Positions 1-9,081 of a stretch of DNA of 64,000 nt are shown piece by piece. The stretch is from Cesiribacteraceae bacterium YIM B00369 (GTDB taxonomy: Bacteria > Bacteroidota > Bacteroidia > Cytophagales > Cyclobacteriaceae). The notes below the pieces were generated by a model. That model was not told the origin of the DNA. It worked only from the letters and a program-made list of their open reading frames with translations, and searched no databases. The stretch is taken from the NCBI GenBank assembly GCA_017948555.1, contig JAFMYY010000001.1:62001-126000 (forward strand), read 5' to 3'. The translations under genes were made by a program, and so were the position numbers. Within the stretch, counting starts at the first letter, position 1, and the number at the start of each line of letters is the position of its first letter.

Positions 1-2
1 GT

Positions 3-785
3 TATAAAGGGGAAATAGTGCAGTGGGAAACATCTGATGATAATTTTGTTGCAGATATCCGCATCCCGGAAGGTACAGGCGATCAGTTTTCTTACCGGGA
101 CCTGCAGAGCAGTACCTGGTACAGGGTACTGGTGCGGGGAGCCTCCTCCTGTGCTCCTGTTTATTCCCAAACAGCTCAGCTGATCATTAATAATTCTCCT
201 CAGGCAGTAACTGATACTTTTACGGTTGCCTCTAAAGCTTTTACCAGTGAAAGGAGCCTGCTGGAGAATGACAGCGATCCCGATGCTGATCCTGTTTATA
301 TTGTACCGGCAGAAGGTGTGCTTACAGAGGCAGGGAACACAGTAACTATAAAAGCGGACGGTTATTTTTATTTTGAATCCGCAGAAGGTTTTTCGGGACC
401 TGACAGCTTCAGTTACCAGCTTTGCGATGATGCAGGGGATGCCTCGGTCTGTACAGCAGGAGTGGTCTTCCTGCAGATTGAGTCCGGTAAAAATATAATC
501 ATCTACCAGGGGTTCTCTCCCGGAAATGGCGATCAGAAAAATGATGTATGGGTAATTAAACATATTGAACACTACCCCAATAACCATGTGCAGGTGTATA
601 ACCGCTACGGAACGCTGGTTTATGAGGTAAAAGGCTATAATAACAGCGATAAGGTTTTTAGTGGCTACAGTAACAGAGGAGCGGGTATGGGAGCGAAACA
701 ACTGCCTCAGGATACCTATTTTTATCAGATCCGTCTGGATGAAAAGACTCCTGGTTTAACAGGATTTGTAATTATAAACCGGTAA
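3..785 (+). CDS. T9SS-exported surface protein with gliding-type C-terminal domain (5' end outside window)
   Basis: The reading frame is open from the left edge of the window, so only the last ~260 residues of a larger protein are present. They contain an Ig/cadherin-like stretch with an acidic Asp-rich repeat (ENDSDPDADP) typical of large Bacteroidetes adhesins. The end is a gliding-motility-associated C-terminal domain of about 95 residues (FSPGNGDQKNDVWVI, then YNRYGTLVYE), the type B sorting signal recognised by the type IX secretion system. The protein is therefore probably exported and surface-bound. The PorP/SprF gene follows after 4 nt, the usual arrangement for an SprB-like adhesin with its dedicated outer-membrane partner. 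The full length and the ligand cannot be seen. Confidence 0.85.
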   Translation, partial: YKGEIVQWETSDDNFVADIRIPEGTGDQFSYRDLQSSTWYRVLVRGASSCAPVYSQTAQLIINNSPQAVTDTFTVASKAFTSERSLLENDSDPDADPVYIVPAEGVLTEAGNTVTIKADGYFYFESAEGFSGPDSFSYQLCDDAGDASVCTAGVVFLQIESGKNIIIYQGFSPGNGDQKNDVWVIKHIEHYPNNHVQVYNRYGTLVYEVKGYNNSDKVFSGYSNRGAGMGAKQLPQDTYFYQIRLDEKTPGLTGFVIINR

Positions 786-789
786 AAGC

Positions 790-1716
790 TTGTTGAAATA
801 TATTTTACATATCGGAATCCTGATCTTATTTATCACCTGCCCCATTAGCCCGGGCTGGTGCCAGCAGGGAATGTATTTTTCTAATTACATACAGGATGCC
901 ACGGCTTTTAATCCTGCTTATGCCGGGAGCCAGGGGGCACTGAGCATTACTGCCCAATACAGATCGCGGGGGAGCAGGGCAAACGGAGCACCTGCCTCGC
1001 AGGGAATTTCTGTTCATGCACCTGTGTGGACACATAATCTTGGGCTGGGAATCCGCCTTACGAATGACCGGGTTGCTGGTTTTGCTCAACAGTCAGCTTC
1101 TCCCTCTTTAGCTTACCGGATAAAGCTTTCTGAAAAAAGATTTATAGCTGCGGGCCTGCAGGCGGGCTTTGTAAGGCAGCACCCTGAATTCAGGAACCTG
1201 CTCATCCTGGATCCTGATGATCCTGCCTTTGCCATGGTTCCTCCTGCTTTTTCATCCTCTGCAGGAACAGGGTTTTTTTATGGATCTGAAAAATTTTATG
1301 CCGGCTTTGCAATCCCCGACCTTTTTCCTGATCTGGGGGGCAAGTTCAGGCAACCGGCCTACAGGGCTCCTGAAAGAGCATATATAGTGCATGCCGGTTG
1401 GGTCTTTAGCATCAACCCTGAAATAAAATTAAAGCCAAATGCGCTGGTGGTTATTCCGGAAAACGGGATGCTGTACGCTGATGCAAACCTTCTTTTGCTG
1501 CTGCGCGATGTGTTGTGGCTGGGAGGATCTTACCGCTTAGGGCAGGGCATGAGTGCTATGGCGCAGTTGCAGCTGAATCCTCAGCTGGCGGCAGGCTATA
1601 GCTACGACCTGCCGGTTGAAGGACGTGGAACTATGGGTGTTTCCTCACATGAAATATCCCTGCAGTACAGGTTCTTTTTTGTGAAGTCGGATATAAAATC
1701 TCCCCGTTATTTTTAA
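790..1716 (+). CDS. PorP/SprF family type IX secretion membrane protein
   Basis: This is a 308-residue outer-membrane protein with a hydrophobic signal peptide (residues 1-24), followed by the typical PorP/SprF start QQGMYFSNYIQDATAFNPAY. The rest is beta-strand rich and ends in aromatic residues, as expected of a barrel. In the family, such proteins help export or anchor the type B T9SS substrate encoded next to them. The start is TTG at 790, or TTG at 793, because no ATG precedes the signal peptide. The gene sits 4 nt after the adhesin and 6 nt before the PD40 protein, so the three form an operon. Confidence 0.85.
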   Translation: MLKYILHIGILILFITCPISPGWCQQGMYFSNYIQDATAFNPAYAGSQGALSITAQYRSRGSRANGAPASQGISVHAPVWTHNLGLGIRLTNDRVAGFAQQSASPSLAYRIKLSEKRFIAAGLQAGFVRQHPEFRNLLILDPDDPAFAMVPPAFSSSAGTGFFYGSEKFYAGFAIPDLFPDLGGKFRQPAYRAPERAYIVHAGWVFSINPEIKLKPNALVVIPENGMLYADANLLLLLRDVLWLGGSYRLGQGMSAMAQLQLNPQLAAGYSYDLPVEGRGTMGVSSHEISLQYRFFFVKSDIKSPRYF

Positions 1717-1722
1717 GCTAAA

Positions 1723-3792
1723 ATGGAGGAGAGGAAGATAAAAAAAGCTTTGTTGCGGATAGGCGGGGTATTCCTGTACTTATTCCTTTTTTTTCCTTTC
1801 TCCGGACCGGAGGCCCAGACCCGTAGCTTTTTATTTGATATAAGGAGTGCGGCCTATAAAGGTATCCGCCTGTACGAAGAAGGTAATTACGGAGCTGCAA
1901 TTCCTTTGCTTGAACAGGCCGTAAAGCAGCCAAAAAAGCAGCAGAATCAGCTTATATGCCTCAGCCTCGCCCATGCCTATGCCATTACCGGTTCTGCCGG
2001 AAAGGCTGCGGAATGGTACAGTCTCCTGAAAGATTCAGGTTTTGAACTGCAGAATGAACACCTCCTGCTGTACGCTAATGCCCTGATGGCAAACGGAAAA
2101 CCGGAGGAAGGGCGGCAGGAAATGATGGCTTGCCTGGCAGCGGCCGGCCTGGAAAATATGGAAAGGGAATTAAGAGGCCTGGAGACAGCAGCCTTTTACC
2201 GGGACTCTGTACGCTACAGTGTTTCTCCGGTTTCAGTCAATACCGAAGCAGCCGAGTTCAGTCCGGTTGTGGTGCCTTATGGAATTTTGTTTGTGTCGGA
2301 ACGACCTGAAGCCCGCCTGGTGCACCATCGTTTTGCAGCGGACGAAAGCAGCGGCCTCGATATTTTTTACGGGCGTATAACCGATGGAGGGGATATCCGG
2401 CAAATGATCCGCCTGAATAAAACCGTTAACTCATCATTGCCTGAAGGGCCTGTGGCGATATTCAATAACGGAAAAAAGCTTGTCTATACCCGCTCCTTAA
2501 AAGGGGGCAGAATGCAGCTTTACCAGGCTAAATCTATATTTAATTACACCACCTGGTTTGAGGAAGAAGCTGTGGTACTGCCTGTAAAGGGATCTGTGGG
2601 GCACCCTGCGGTAGCAGATCATGGGCAGGTCCTTTACTTTATTTCTGATATGCCCGGCGGGTTTGGCGGTACAGATATTTACCGGATTGAGCGGACCAAA
2701 AAAGGCTGGACAAAACCACAGAACCTTGGGCCAAAGGTAAATACAGCAGGTAATGAAATGTTTCCTGTTTTGAATGGTGCAGATAAACTACATTTTGCCT
2801 CTAATGGCCATATGGGGCTGGGAGGGCTCGATATTTATGAAGCTTCTCTGGCGGGCGATTCTGTTGTAATGGTGCGGAATATGGGGGCGCCAGTAAATTC
2901 AGCAGGCGATGATTTTGGCTTGTCGCTGCATGGAAGCGGTACCTGGGGCTATTTCAGTTCTAACAGGGCCGGAGGGGCAGGGAGTGACGATATTTACCGG
3001 CTGGATGTGCATGTAGTTACCCTTGCCGGCAGGGTGTATGATAAAACAAACAGTAAAAATGTAAATAATGCCAGAGTCGGGCTATATCAGGATGATGTAC
3101 TCCTTCAGGAGGCAGTAACTGATAAAAGCGGAAGTTATTCTTTCCGGCTTTACCCCGGGCAGGAGTATGAGCTACGTTATCTGGCAGAAGAATTCCGCGA
3201 ATTTAAGGAGGTGGTATCTACCCGGCAGGGGCCCCGCTATGGAACGCGAAAGTGGGAGACAGGGCTTGACCGGAAAGTGAAAATGTATGTTTTAGGCACA
3301 ATAAAAAATGGTGCAAAAGAAAGAGCAGCCGATGCGGAAATGATAATAATAGACCAGTCAGTTGGCAGGACAGATACTGTGGTGGCTGACAAAAAAGGAA
3401 ATTATGAAATGGAGCTGGATGCAATAAGCCGGTACACCTTTGTGACTGCCTGCGATGAAGAAGCAGCCGTAACTGAATTCAGTACTCCTGAAAGAGGAAA
3501 AGCATCCTTATCTTATTATGTAAATATTGAGCTGCAACCGGCCACATCTTATAAAATACGGGGTTTGGTAAGGGGCAGGAGCGGGGAAAAAGGCCCTTTT
3601 GTAATCAGCAGATACAATAAGCTCACGCAGGAGCATGATTATGTTTTTACTGATGAGCAGGGGCAGTTTACTTTTGTGGCTCATTCAACAGCCGGATATG
3701 AACTGTGCCTGATGCACGAAAAAGGCGCTGCACCTGTGTCGCTTACATCCGGCTGGAGCCAGCCGGAGCGTACAGTTTTGCTGAGCTGGTAA
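1723..3792 (+). CDS. TPR/PD40 envelope protein, PorE-like but without OmpA domain
   Basis: The 689-residue protein has an N-terminal signal or anchor segment (residues 9-30), a TPR-like region (about 40-150) and a PD40 (WD40-like) propeller with repeats such as DLFYGR-, GGTDIYRIE- and GGLDIYEAS-type strands (about 190-430). Two carboxypeptidase-regulatory-like beta-sandwiches follow (about 440-690). The order matches PorE-type T9SS proteins, which link the secretion machine to peptidoglycan, but the expected C-terminal OmpA peptidoglycan-binding domain is absent. The ORF ends cleanly, and the 130 nt before the next gene hold no displaced OmpA motif. It is the third gene of the T9SS module. 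Confidence 0.75.
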   Translation: MEERKIKKALLRIGGVFLYLFLFFPFSGPEAQTRSFLFDIRSAAYKGIRLYEEGNYGAAIPLLEQAVKQPKKQQNQLICLSLAHAYAITGSAGKAAEWYSLLKDSGFELQNEHLLLYANALMANGKPEEGRQEMMACLAAAGLENMERELRGLETAAFYRDSVRYSVSPVSVNTEAAEFSPVVVPYGILFVSERPEARLVHHRFAADESSGLDIFYGRITDGGDIRQMIRLNKTVNSSLPEGPVAIFNNGKKLVYTRSLKGGRMQLYQAKSIFNYTTWFEEEAVVLPVKGSVGHPAVADHGQVLYFISDMPGGFGGTDIYRIERTKKGWTKPQNLGPKVNTAGNEMFPVLNGADKLHFASNGHMGLGGLDIYEASLAGDSVVMVRNMGAPVNSAGDDFGLSLHGSGTWGYFSSNRAGGAGSDDIYRLDVHVVTLAGRVYDKTNSKNVNNARVGLYQDDVLLQEAVTDKSGSYSFRLYPGQEYELRYLAEEFREFKEVVSTRQGPRYGTRKWETGLDRKVKMYVLGTIKNGAKERAADAEMIIIDQSVGRTDTVVADKKGNYEMELDAISRYTFVTACDEEAAVTEFSTPERGKASLSYYVNIELQPATSYKIRGLVRGRSGEKGPFVISRYNKLTQEHDYVFTDEQGQFTFVAHSTAGYELCLMHEKGAAPVSLTSGWSQPERTVLLSW

Positions 3793-3922
3793 GGGGCTTA
3801 TTTTGCTTTAGAAGGCTTAATTTTTTAGATTTACATTTCTGTTATGCAGCCATAGGCTGATTTTGTAGTACCTGCGGGCTTTTTCTCCATTCTGTCTTTC
3901 CGCATTAAAAGACCAATCTGTT

Positions 3923-5407
3923 ATGCATTTTATTGACCTTACAATATTCGTAGTATATATGCTGGCGATGTTAGGAGTGGGTTTTTACTTCCTTCGCAAA
4001 AACAAAAGTACCGACGATTATTATGTAGGAGGGAGGGGAATGAGCAGCTGGCATATTGGCCTCTCGGTGGTGGCCACCGATGTGGGCGGCGGGTTTTCAA
4101 TCGGGCTTGGCGGCCTGGGGTTTGCTATGGGCCTCTCCGGATCCTGGATGTTGTTTACCGGCCTTATAGGGGCATGGTTAAGTGCAGCCCTGCTGATTCC
4201 GGAAATAAGCAGCCTGAGCAGGCGGTTTAAATGGCTCACTTTTCCACAAATTTTTGAGCACTTCTACAACGGAAAGGTCGCCTTACTGGCAGGTATTATT
4301 TCGGCTATTGGTTATCTCGGGTTTACCGCCTCTCAGATACTGGCAGGAGCCAAACTGGCAGCCGCTTCCTTCGAAGGTCTGGATCTTAATACAGCCCTCC
4401 TGGTAATGGGGGTAATTGCTATTGTATATACGGTAATGGGAGGGATGAAGGCGGTAATCTACACCGATACTATTCAGTGGATAATCCTGATGGGCGGCCT
4501 TATTTTTATCGGTATCCCAATGGGATATTATGCCATTGGAGGATGGGACCAGATTGTGGCTACTGTAGCGCCCGAAATGCTGACCTTATCTAATTTAACA
4601 TGGCAGATGTTCGTTAACTGGGCTATTACCATTATACCTATATGGTTTGTAGGAATGACCCTTTACCAGCGGATATATGCCACCCGCAGCACCAGAGAGG
4701 CCCGCAAAGCCTGGTTTATTGCCGGCTTGTTCGAATACCCGATTATGGCTTTTATGGGGGTTTTACTCGGGCTTTTTGCAAAGGTGGCTTTTGAGCAGGG
4801 CTTATTTACAGAACTGGGCTTTGCCCCCGGTTCTTCCATAGATCCTGAAATGGGATTGCCCATGCTGTTGCGACAGGTTTTGCCGGTGGGGCTTACGGGC
4901 TTAATGTTGTCAGCCTATTTCTCGGCTATCATGTCTACGGCCGACTCCTGCCTGATGGCGGCATCGGGTAATGTTCTTACAGATATTTTAGGCCGCTTCT
5001 GGAATTTTGATGATAAGGCCGTTCTGCGCATCTCTCAGTGGCTTACGCTTTTAATTGGCGCACTGGCTTTGCTGCTGGCATCTTCCATGCAAAACGTATT
5101 AGGAATGATGCTTTATTCATACGCCTTTATGGTAAGCGGATTATTTGTGCCCGTGCTGGGGGCATTATTCTGGCAGGGGAGCTCACCAACAGCGGCTTTC
5201 TGTTCTATGCTTACAGGGGGAACGGTAACCCTGGGGCTTATTCTTTCTGCCGTTGCACTTCCTTTTGGCCTCGATCCTATTGTGTTTGGTATGCTGGCGG
5301 GTCTGGTTGTGTTCACAGGTCTTAATTTGCTTTTGCCGGGTAATAGCATTTCGCTTAAACCGGGCCCGCAGCCTGAGCAGGGGAAAAAAGAGGTGGTAAA
5401 TCCATAA
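3923..5407 (+). CDS. Sodium:solute symporter (SSS family)
   Basis: This is a 494-residue inner-membrane protein with about 13 hydrophobic segments. It has the SSS family pattern: an early glycine-rich TM1-TM2 region (DVGGGFSIGLGGLGFAMG), the signature YTVMGGMKAVIYTDTIQWII (about 171-190), and the sodium-site region LSAYFSAIMSTADSCLMAASG late in the protein. The family couples Na+ entry to uptake of sugars, amino acids, carboxylates or similar; the substrate cannot be assigned from sequence. It appears monocistronic, with an AT-rich hairpin after the stop. Confidence 0.85.
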   Translation: MHFIDLTIFVVYMLAMLGVGFYFLRKNKSTDDYYVGGRGMSSWHIGLSVVATDVGGGFSIGLGGLGFAMGLSGSWMLFTGLIGAWLSAALLIPEISSLSRRFKWLTFPQIFEHFYNGKVALLAGIISAIGYLGFTASQILAGAKLAAASFEGLDLNTALLVMGVIAIVYTVMGGMKAVIYTDTIQWIILMGGLIFIGIPMGYYAIGGWDQIVATVAPEMLTLSNLTWQMFVNWAITIIPIWFVGMTLYQRIYATRSTREARKAWFIAGLFEYPIMAFMGVLLGLFAKVAFEQGLFTELGFAPGSSIDPEMGLPMLLRQVLPVGLTGLMLSAYFSAIMSTADSCLMAASGNVLTDILGRFWNFDDKAVLRISQWLTLLIGALALLLASSMQNVLGMMLYSYAFMVSGLFVPVLGALFWQGSSPTAAFCSMLTGGTVTLGLILSAVALPFGLDPIVFGMLAGLVVFTGLNLLLPGNSISLKPGPQPEQGKKEVVNP

Positions 5408-5740
5408 TCAGGGCTGGTTATGAGAAGGACATACCGGAGAATATTTATTCTTTTTGGTGTATTTATTTTTGTTGAATAAATATTTTTATTTGCTTGAAAT
5501 ATAAAAAGTAAATTATTTCTTTTAAAAAGTAAAACTGAGTGCTTTCAATAGCTGGCCGCCAATCATATTTTCAGTCTGGTAAAACTTGCAGGCTAACTTT
5601 TTTTATCGGAGTATTGCTGATAAAACTGTTCTGCCTGTGAGTCGTATGCTAAAATAAAGTATAGCATTAAAGCGGCTCCCGCGGGTGGCTGATAAGCTGA
5701 ATAAACAATTGAACCGAATATTATATAACACTTTTTAAAT
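5408..5740. other. Intergenic gap after the symporter
   Basis: This 333-nt AT-rich gap has no convincing ORF. It holds the hairpin at 5440-5484. No TAnnTTTG promoter box was seen before the next gene. Confidence 0.6.
5440..5484 (+). terminator. AT-rich hairpin, possible terminator
   Basis: An 11-bp perfect inverted repeat (AATATTTATTC at 5440-5450 and its complement at 5474-5484) with a 23-nt T-rich loop is followed by a T-rich stretch. It lies 33 nt after the symporter stop. The stem is weak, so termination is only likely. Confidence 0.4.
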
Positions 5741-6082
5741 ATGAGCAAAAAGAGGATTGTAAAAGACTACGAAAACCTGCCTGAAGAAATTGTGTCACGG
5801 GTAAAAATGGAATATCCTCAGGGATTTGCCGACCATCTGGTTTCTTTTACAAACAAGGAGGGAAAAAAGGTATCTGCCCTGCCATTTGAAACGGAGGAGA
5901 TCTATTACCTTATCCGGATGACTGTAAATGAAGCACGGCAGCTGGTAAGCGATGATGAGGACTATGATGATGATGGTAACCTCAGGGATGACTATGTACT
6001 GGATGATTTTGCCACCGATGAGGCTGAAGGAGAAGATGATGACGATGCCGATGAGCCAAAAAGTGCCTTCGACGATTATTAA
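5741..6082 (+). CDS. Small hypothetical protein with acidic tail
   Basis: This encodes a 113-residue protein. Residues 1-75 are a mixed, folded-looking domain (VKDYENLPEEIVSRV near the start, then LPFETEEIYYLIRM). The last ~40 residues are dominated by Asp and Glu (including EGEDDDDADEP) and end in FDDY. There is no signal peptide or membrane segment, so it is presumably cytoplasmic. Acidic tails of this kind occur in proteins that contact RNA polymerase, ribosomes or nucleic-acid-binding proteins, but no such function can be claimed here. Codon use matches its neighbours. I do not recognise the family. Confidence 0.7.
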   Translation: MSKKRIVKDYENLPEEIVSRVKMEYPQGFADHLVSFTNKEGKKVSALPFETEEIYYLIRMTVNEARQLVSDDEDYDDDGNLRDDYVLDDFATDEAEGEDDDDADEPKSAFDDY

Positions 6083-6407
6083 TAAATTCTTTCAGATATG
6101 TGCCTGAACATTCGGGTACTATGCTGTTTCAGAGGATAAATGTTAAGTGCTTGTTCATTTTAAGGGCAGGCATTTTTTTTGGTGAGCCCGGAGAAGTAAG
6201 CAGTTTTCATACAGGGACGGCCAGGTGCGAAATACCCTGGATAATGAATGGCAGCATTGCTTTGCAGTAAAACCGGCTGCGGCCCTGTGAATAACAATGG
6301 ACAATGGCTGCAAAGCCTTGCTTTTTTTTGTCCGGTACAATGGTGAATATTGCCGGTACTTTGTAAATTTAAGGAGAGTGTTTAATTTTCTCTTTCAGGC
6401 TTTTCTT
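6083..6407. other. Intergenic gap before the lipoprotein gene
   Basis: This 325-nt gap has no supported gene. An in-frame ATG at 6297 could extend the next gene, but that would hide its signal peptide, so I leave this stretch untranslated. No promoter box was recognised. Confidence 0.5.
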
Positions 6408-7151
6408 ATGCGAACAAAGTATTCTGCGATTTTTTTCGGCTTGTTTGTTGTTGCCGCCTTTTTTTCCTGCGAAAATAAAAGCAGCCGGGAACAATCAATT
6501 GAAACAGGTCCTCCTGAGGAGGCAGGTCCGTTTAAGCCTGACTTCCAGGGCCGCCTTTATACCAGCGGGCTCTCACGCGAAGAAGCTGACCTTCTGCAGC
6601 TGGCCTGGCCTGTATATCAGATAACCGGGAGTGAAAATTTTTTCTTTTCGGGTAACGATAGCCTGCAATCATGGATCGGACGCTGTACAGGCGTTAAAGG
6701 AGAAATGCTTAAGGGTTGGAAAGGGGTGGAAACCATTAACGGACAATTTGCATATAACCGGGGAGCTATAAAAGTTACTGAAATAAAGGTTATTCCTTTT
6801 GATTCCTGTTCCCGTCCTGAGGTGCCTGAGCAGGATCGTATTATTGCCGGAACCCGTAAGTTATATAAAGGAACCGCAGAAAGAATGCAGCGGCCTGCCC
6901 CCGACATTGCTTATGACTATAGTTTCCGCCTGTCTGAACCTTTTCGTGATGAATTTAACCAGACAGAACCGAATAAGCTTATAACTGAACTTCCTCTGGA
7001 AGTATATGCACCTGAAGTCCTGAACGAAATTGAAAAATCGATTAGAACCGGGACAGAACTGCTGCTGGAGGCAGTCTTTGTGCATGGGTATGCTGAAAGC
7101 CCTGCCCTGCATGTGGTAAAAGCAGAAGAACTGAAGGCACAGGGCGTGTAA
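6408..7151 (+). CDS. Hypothetical lipoprotein
   Basis: With the start at 6408 the product is 247 residues and begins with a clean lipoprotein signal (MRTKYSAIFFGLFVVAAFFS, then Cys21), so it should be lipid-anchored in the envelope. The mature part is mostly polar, with a Glu/Lys-rich body, one clear Cys-containing motif (DSCSRPE) and no repeated domain. An upstream in-frame ATG (6297) would add 37 residues ahead of the signal peptide and is rejected. I do not recognise the family, and no neighbour suggests a role. Confidence 0.65.
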   Translation: MRTKYSAIFFGLFVVAAFFSCENKSSREQSIETGPPEEAGPFKPDFQGRLYTSGLSREEADLLQLAWPVYQITGSENFFFSGNDSLQSWIGRCTGVKGEMLKGWKGVETINGQFAYNRGAIKVTEIKVIPFDSCSRPEVPEQDRIIAGTRKLYKGTAERMQRPAPDIAYDYSFRLSEPFRDEFNQTEPNKLITELPLEVYAPEVLNEIEKSIRTGTELLLEAVFVHGYAESPALHVVKAEELKAQGV

Positions 7152-7421
7152 TGAGTAAGGGGCGATGGTTTGGGTCCGGCAGACTGCTGCAGTACTGCGC
7201 CTCGCTACTCCTGTTCCGGCCTTGAGAATTACTGTTGCTCCAGCTCAAAATTAAATATGAACAAATGCCAAACCTGCGCAGGCCATTAATAGTATATATT
7301 AATACGCAGGCAACAAGGCGGAGTAAAGGAGTGGGGGGCCACCCTTGTATTTTGATTTATTGCATGTTTTGCCTTCAAACGAGGGATTTTTTATTCAGAA
7401 ATTTTTTAATTCTCAACTAAG

Positions 7422-7628
7422 ATGCAACCAAAAAAAGGAAAAGATTTTGTAAAAAGCCTTCAGGAACTGAATGCTGCGCTTTCCGGACTTTTACAAAACA
7501 TGAAAAAAGATGTAAGGTTTTTAGAGTCCAGTATTGCGGCAAACAGAAGGGCCCTTAAGAAGCCGTATCTGGCTAAAGAGCTGAAAGGAAACCAGCTGCT
7601 GAAAAGCCTTCGGGAGCATAAAAATTAA
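7422..7628 (+). CDS. Small basic hypothetical protein
   Basis: A 68-residue Lys/Arg-rich helical protein (FVKSLQELNAALSGLLQNMK, then FLESSIAANRRALKK). It has no signal or membrane segment. The regular heptad-like spacing of Leu suggests an amphipathic or coiled-coil helix. It stands alone between the lipoprotein gene and the convergent lipid kinase. Coding status rests on composition and on a stop placed just before the kinase gene; the family is unknown. Confidence 0.5.
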   Translation: MQPKKGKDFVKSLQELNAALSGLLQNMKKDVRFLESSIAANRRALKKPYLAKELKGNQLLKSLREHKN

Positions 7629-7685
7629 TTCTTATTACAGTGCCCCTTCCGGAAATAAAATGCAAATCCCTTTTTCTTTCTGGTT

Positions 7686-8579
7686 TTACCTGTTATTGAG
7701 AGGAACAGCTAAGCGTAAACTTTGAGGCAGCATTTCTATTGTAAGTTTTCCTTTTACAGGAGCAAATTCTCCATCAAGGTGCATACATTCTGCCTCCGGG
7801 CATTCAATTTGTACTTTATCTGTGCGGATAATCTGCATATAGCTGCTCCTGTGCATTGATCTGTTAAAAAGTTTCCATCCCAGTTGTGCAACCCTGTAGT
7901 GAGGAAAAGGCTTGAGCAGGCAAAGATCAATCATTCCGTCTGCTATGTCTGCCCCGGGAGAGATATAGGCATTGTTGCCATATTGCCCCGCATTTGCCAG
8001 TGTAACTACAAAAAAAGGACCTTTGTACTCCTTTCCGTTGGCCCGCACAACATACTGGTGCGGTCTGAAATTAAAATATTCTGTAACAGCCATTTTAATG
8101 TAGCTTCCAAAGCCTCTTGTATGTGTGGATGCGAACAGGCGGCCGATTTGTGCGTCAAAGCCAAGGCCGGCAGTGCAGAAAAAGGGCTTCCCGTTTGCTT
8201 CCCCGGCATCAATAACAGCAAAGCCGGGCTTATTGAGGAGTCTGATGGCTTTAACAGTATCCATTGGTATGTTCATGTGTCGGGCTAAACCATTGCCGGA
8301 GCCAAAAGGTAAAATGCCCAGGGCAGACTTCGATAATAAAAGACCACTTCCGACCTCGTTCACTGTACCATCGCCACCAACGGCCACGACTATATCCGCA
8401 CCTCCTTCCGCTGCTCCCTTAGCCAGTTCATGCGCATGAAAGGCACGCTCTGTTTCTGCTATTTCATAATCGTAAACGCTTCTGTCCAGGTGTTCCCGGA
8501 TTAGTCCCGGAACCAGCGCCTTTCTTTTGGTGCCTGAAATCGGATTCAGGATAAATACAATTTTCTTCTTCCTCTGCAA
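7686..8579 (-). CDS. Diacylglycerol/lipid kinase (DagK/YegS family)
   Basis: This 297-residue protein carries the DagK catalytic pattern: IVFILNPISGTKRK at residues 6-19, the nucleotide loop VVAVGGDGTVNEVGSGLL (about 64-81), then GILPFGSGNGLARH. The C-terminal half has the family's beta-rich lid with an ADGMIDL motif. Such enzymes phosphorylate diacylglycerol, sphingoid or related lipids with ATP at the inner membrane. Bacteroidetes make sphingolipids, so the acceptor could be a sphingoid base, but sequence does not decide. It is transcribed alone on the minus strand, convergent with the 68-residue gene. Confidence 0.85.
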   Translation of the reverse strand: MQRKKKIVFILNPISGTKRKALVPGLIREHLDRSVYDYEIAETERAFHAHELAKGAAEGGADIVVAVGGDGTVNEVGSGLLLSKSALGILPFGSGNGLARHMNIPMDTVKAIRLLNKPGFAVIDAGEANGKPFFCTAGLGFDAQIGRLFASTHTRGFGSYIKMAVTEYFNFRPHQYVVRANGKEYKGPFFVVTLANAGQYGNNAYISPGADIADGMIDLCLLKPFPHYRVAQLGWKLFNRSMHRSSYMQIIRTDKVQIECPEAECMHLDGEFAPVKGKLTIEMLPQSLRLAVPLNNR

Positions 8580-8721
8580 TGCCTGAAAATTAGAATTTAA
8601 AAATAATAAAGCAGGCAGTTTTCCATCTGTTCTGCTGGTATTTGTTCACGATATGCAACAATTATAGTTTCAAAAGATAATTTGCGCAACCCGGGAGTGG
8701 TTTCTTCGTAAAAAGGGGTAG

Positions 8722-8752
8722 TTGGAAAATTTATTTTTCTGTACTATATTTG
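8722..8752 (+). promoter_or_regulatory. Bacteroidetes-type promoter
   Basis: TTG (8722-8724), a 20-nt spacer, then TATATTTG (8745-8752) match the TTG / TAnnTTTG consensus. Predicted start is near 8757, only about 70 nt before a terminator-like hairpin. Confidence 0.55.
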
Positions 8753-8792
8753 TTTAACTAAATTAATAATTAACCTCTTTGCTTGCATTTTT

Positions 8793-8831
8793 AGCCTGCT
8801 GTGGGTACGCCTGCGGCAGGCTTACTTTTTT
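8793..8831 (+). terminator. Hairpin with T-run, terminator or attenuator
   Basis: AGCCTGC (8793-8799) pairs with GCAGGCT (8816-8822), and a run of six T follows at 8826-8831. A second copy of GCCTGC at 8809-8814 can compete for the same right arm, so two alternative hairpins exist. With the promoter at 8722-8752 this would end an RNA of about 75 nt. Confidence 0.5.
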
Positions 8832-9081
8832 CAAGCTTTATTTCCCGGCTGTTTTTCCTGTTCCTCCTCCTTTTTCTCATAATCACCTTCGTCAGCTATA
8901 ACTTCCGTAACTGTACTCTTTTCCGCTTTCTGAATATGCCGGATAAATTACGGCAGGATACTTCCGAGGAAGAAAGCAGCATGATCTGGAAAAGTTATTG
9001 CAGTAAGTTGTTCAGGCGGCTTTTAGCATCAAAAGTAAAAAAATATAGTTCCAATCTGCTGCAAGCAAAGGAAATATATAA

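Noticed and set aside
7235-7420. 61-codon frame between lipoprotein and small basic protein genes
   Set aside because: Composition is unlike a protein and it has no supporting context.
8836-8950. Minus-strand open stretch ending in a Glu/Lys-rich peptide, possibly the tail of a decayed gene
   Set aside because: Only about 40 codons, no start codon, and a stop directly upstream; a gene remnant cannot be shown.
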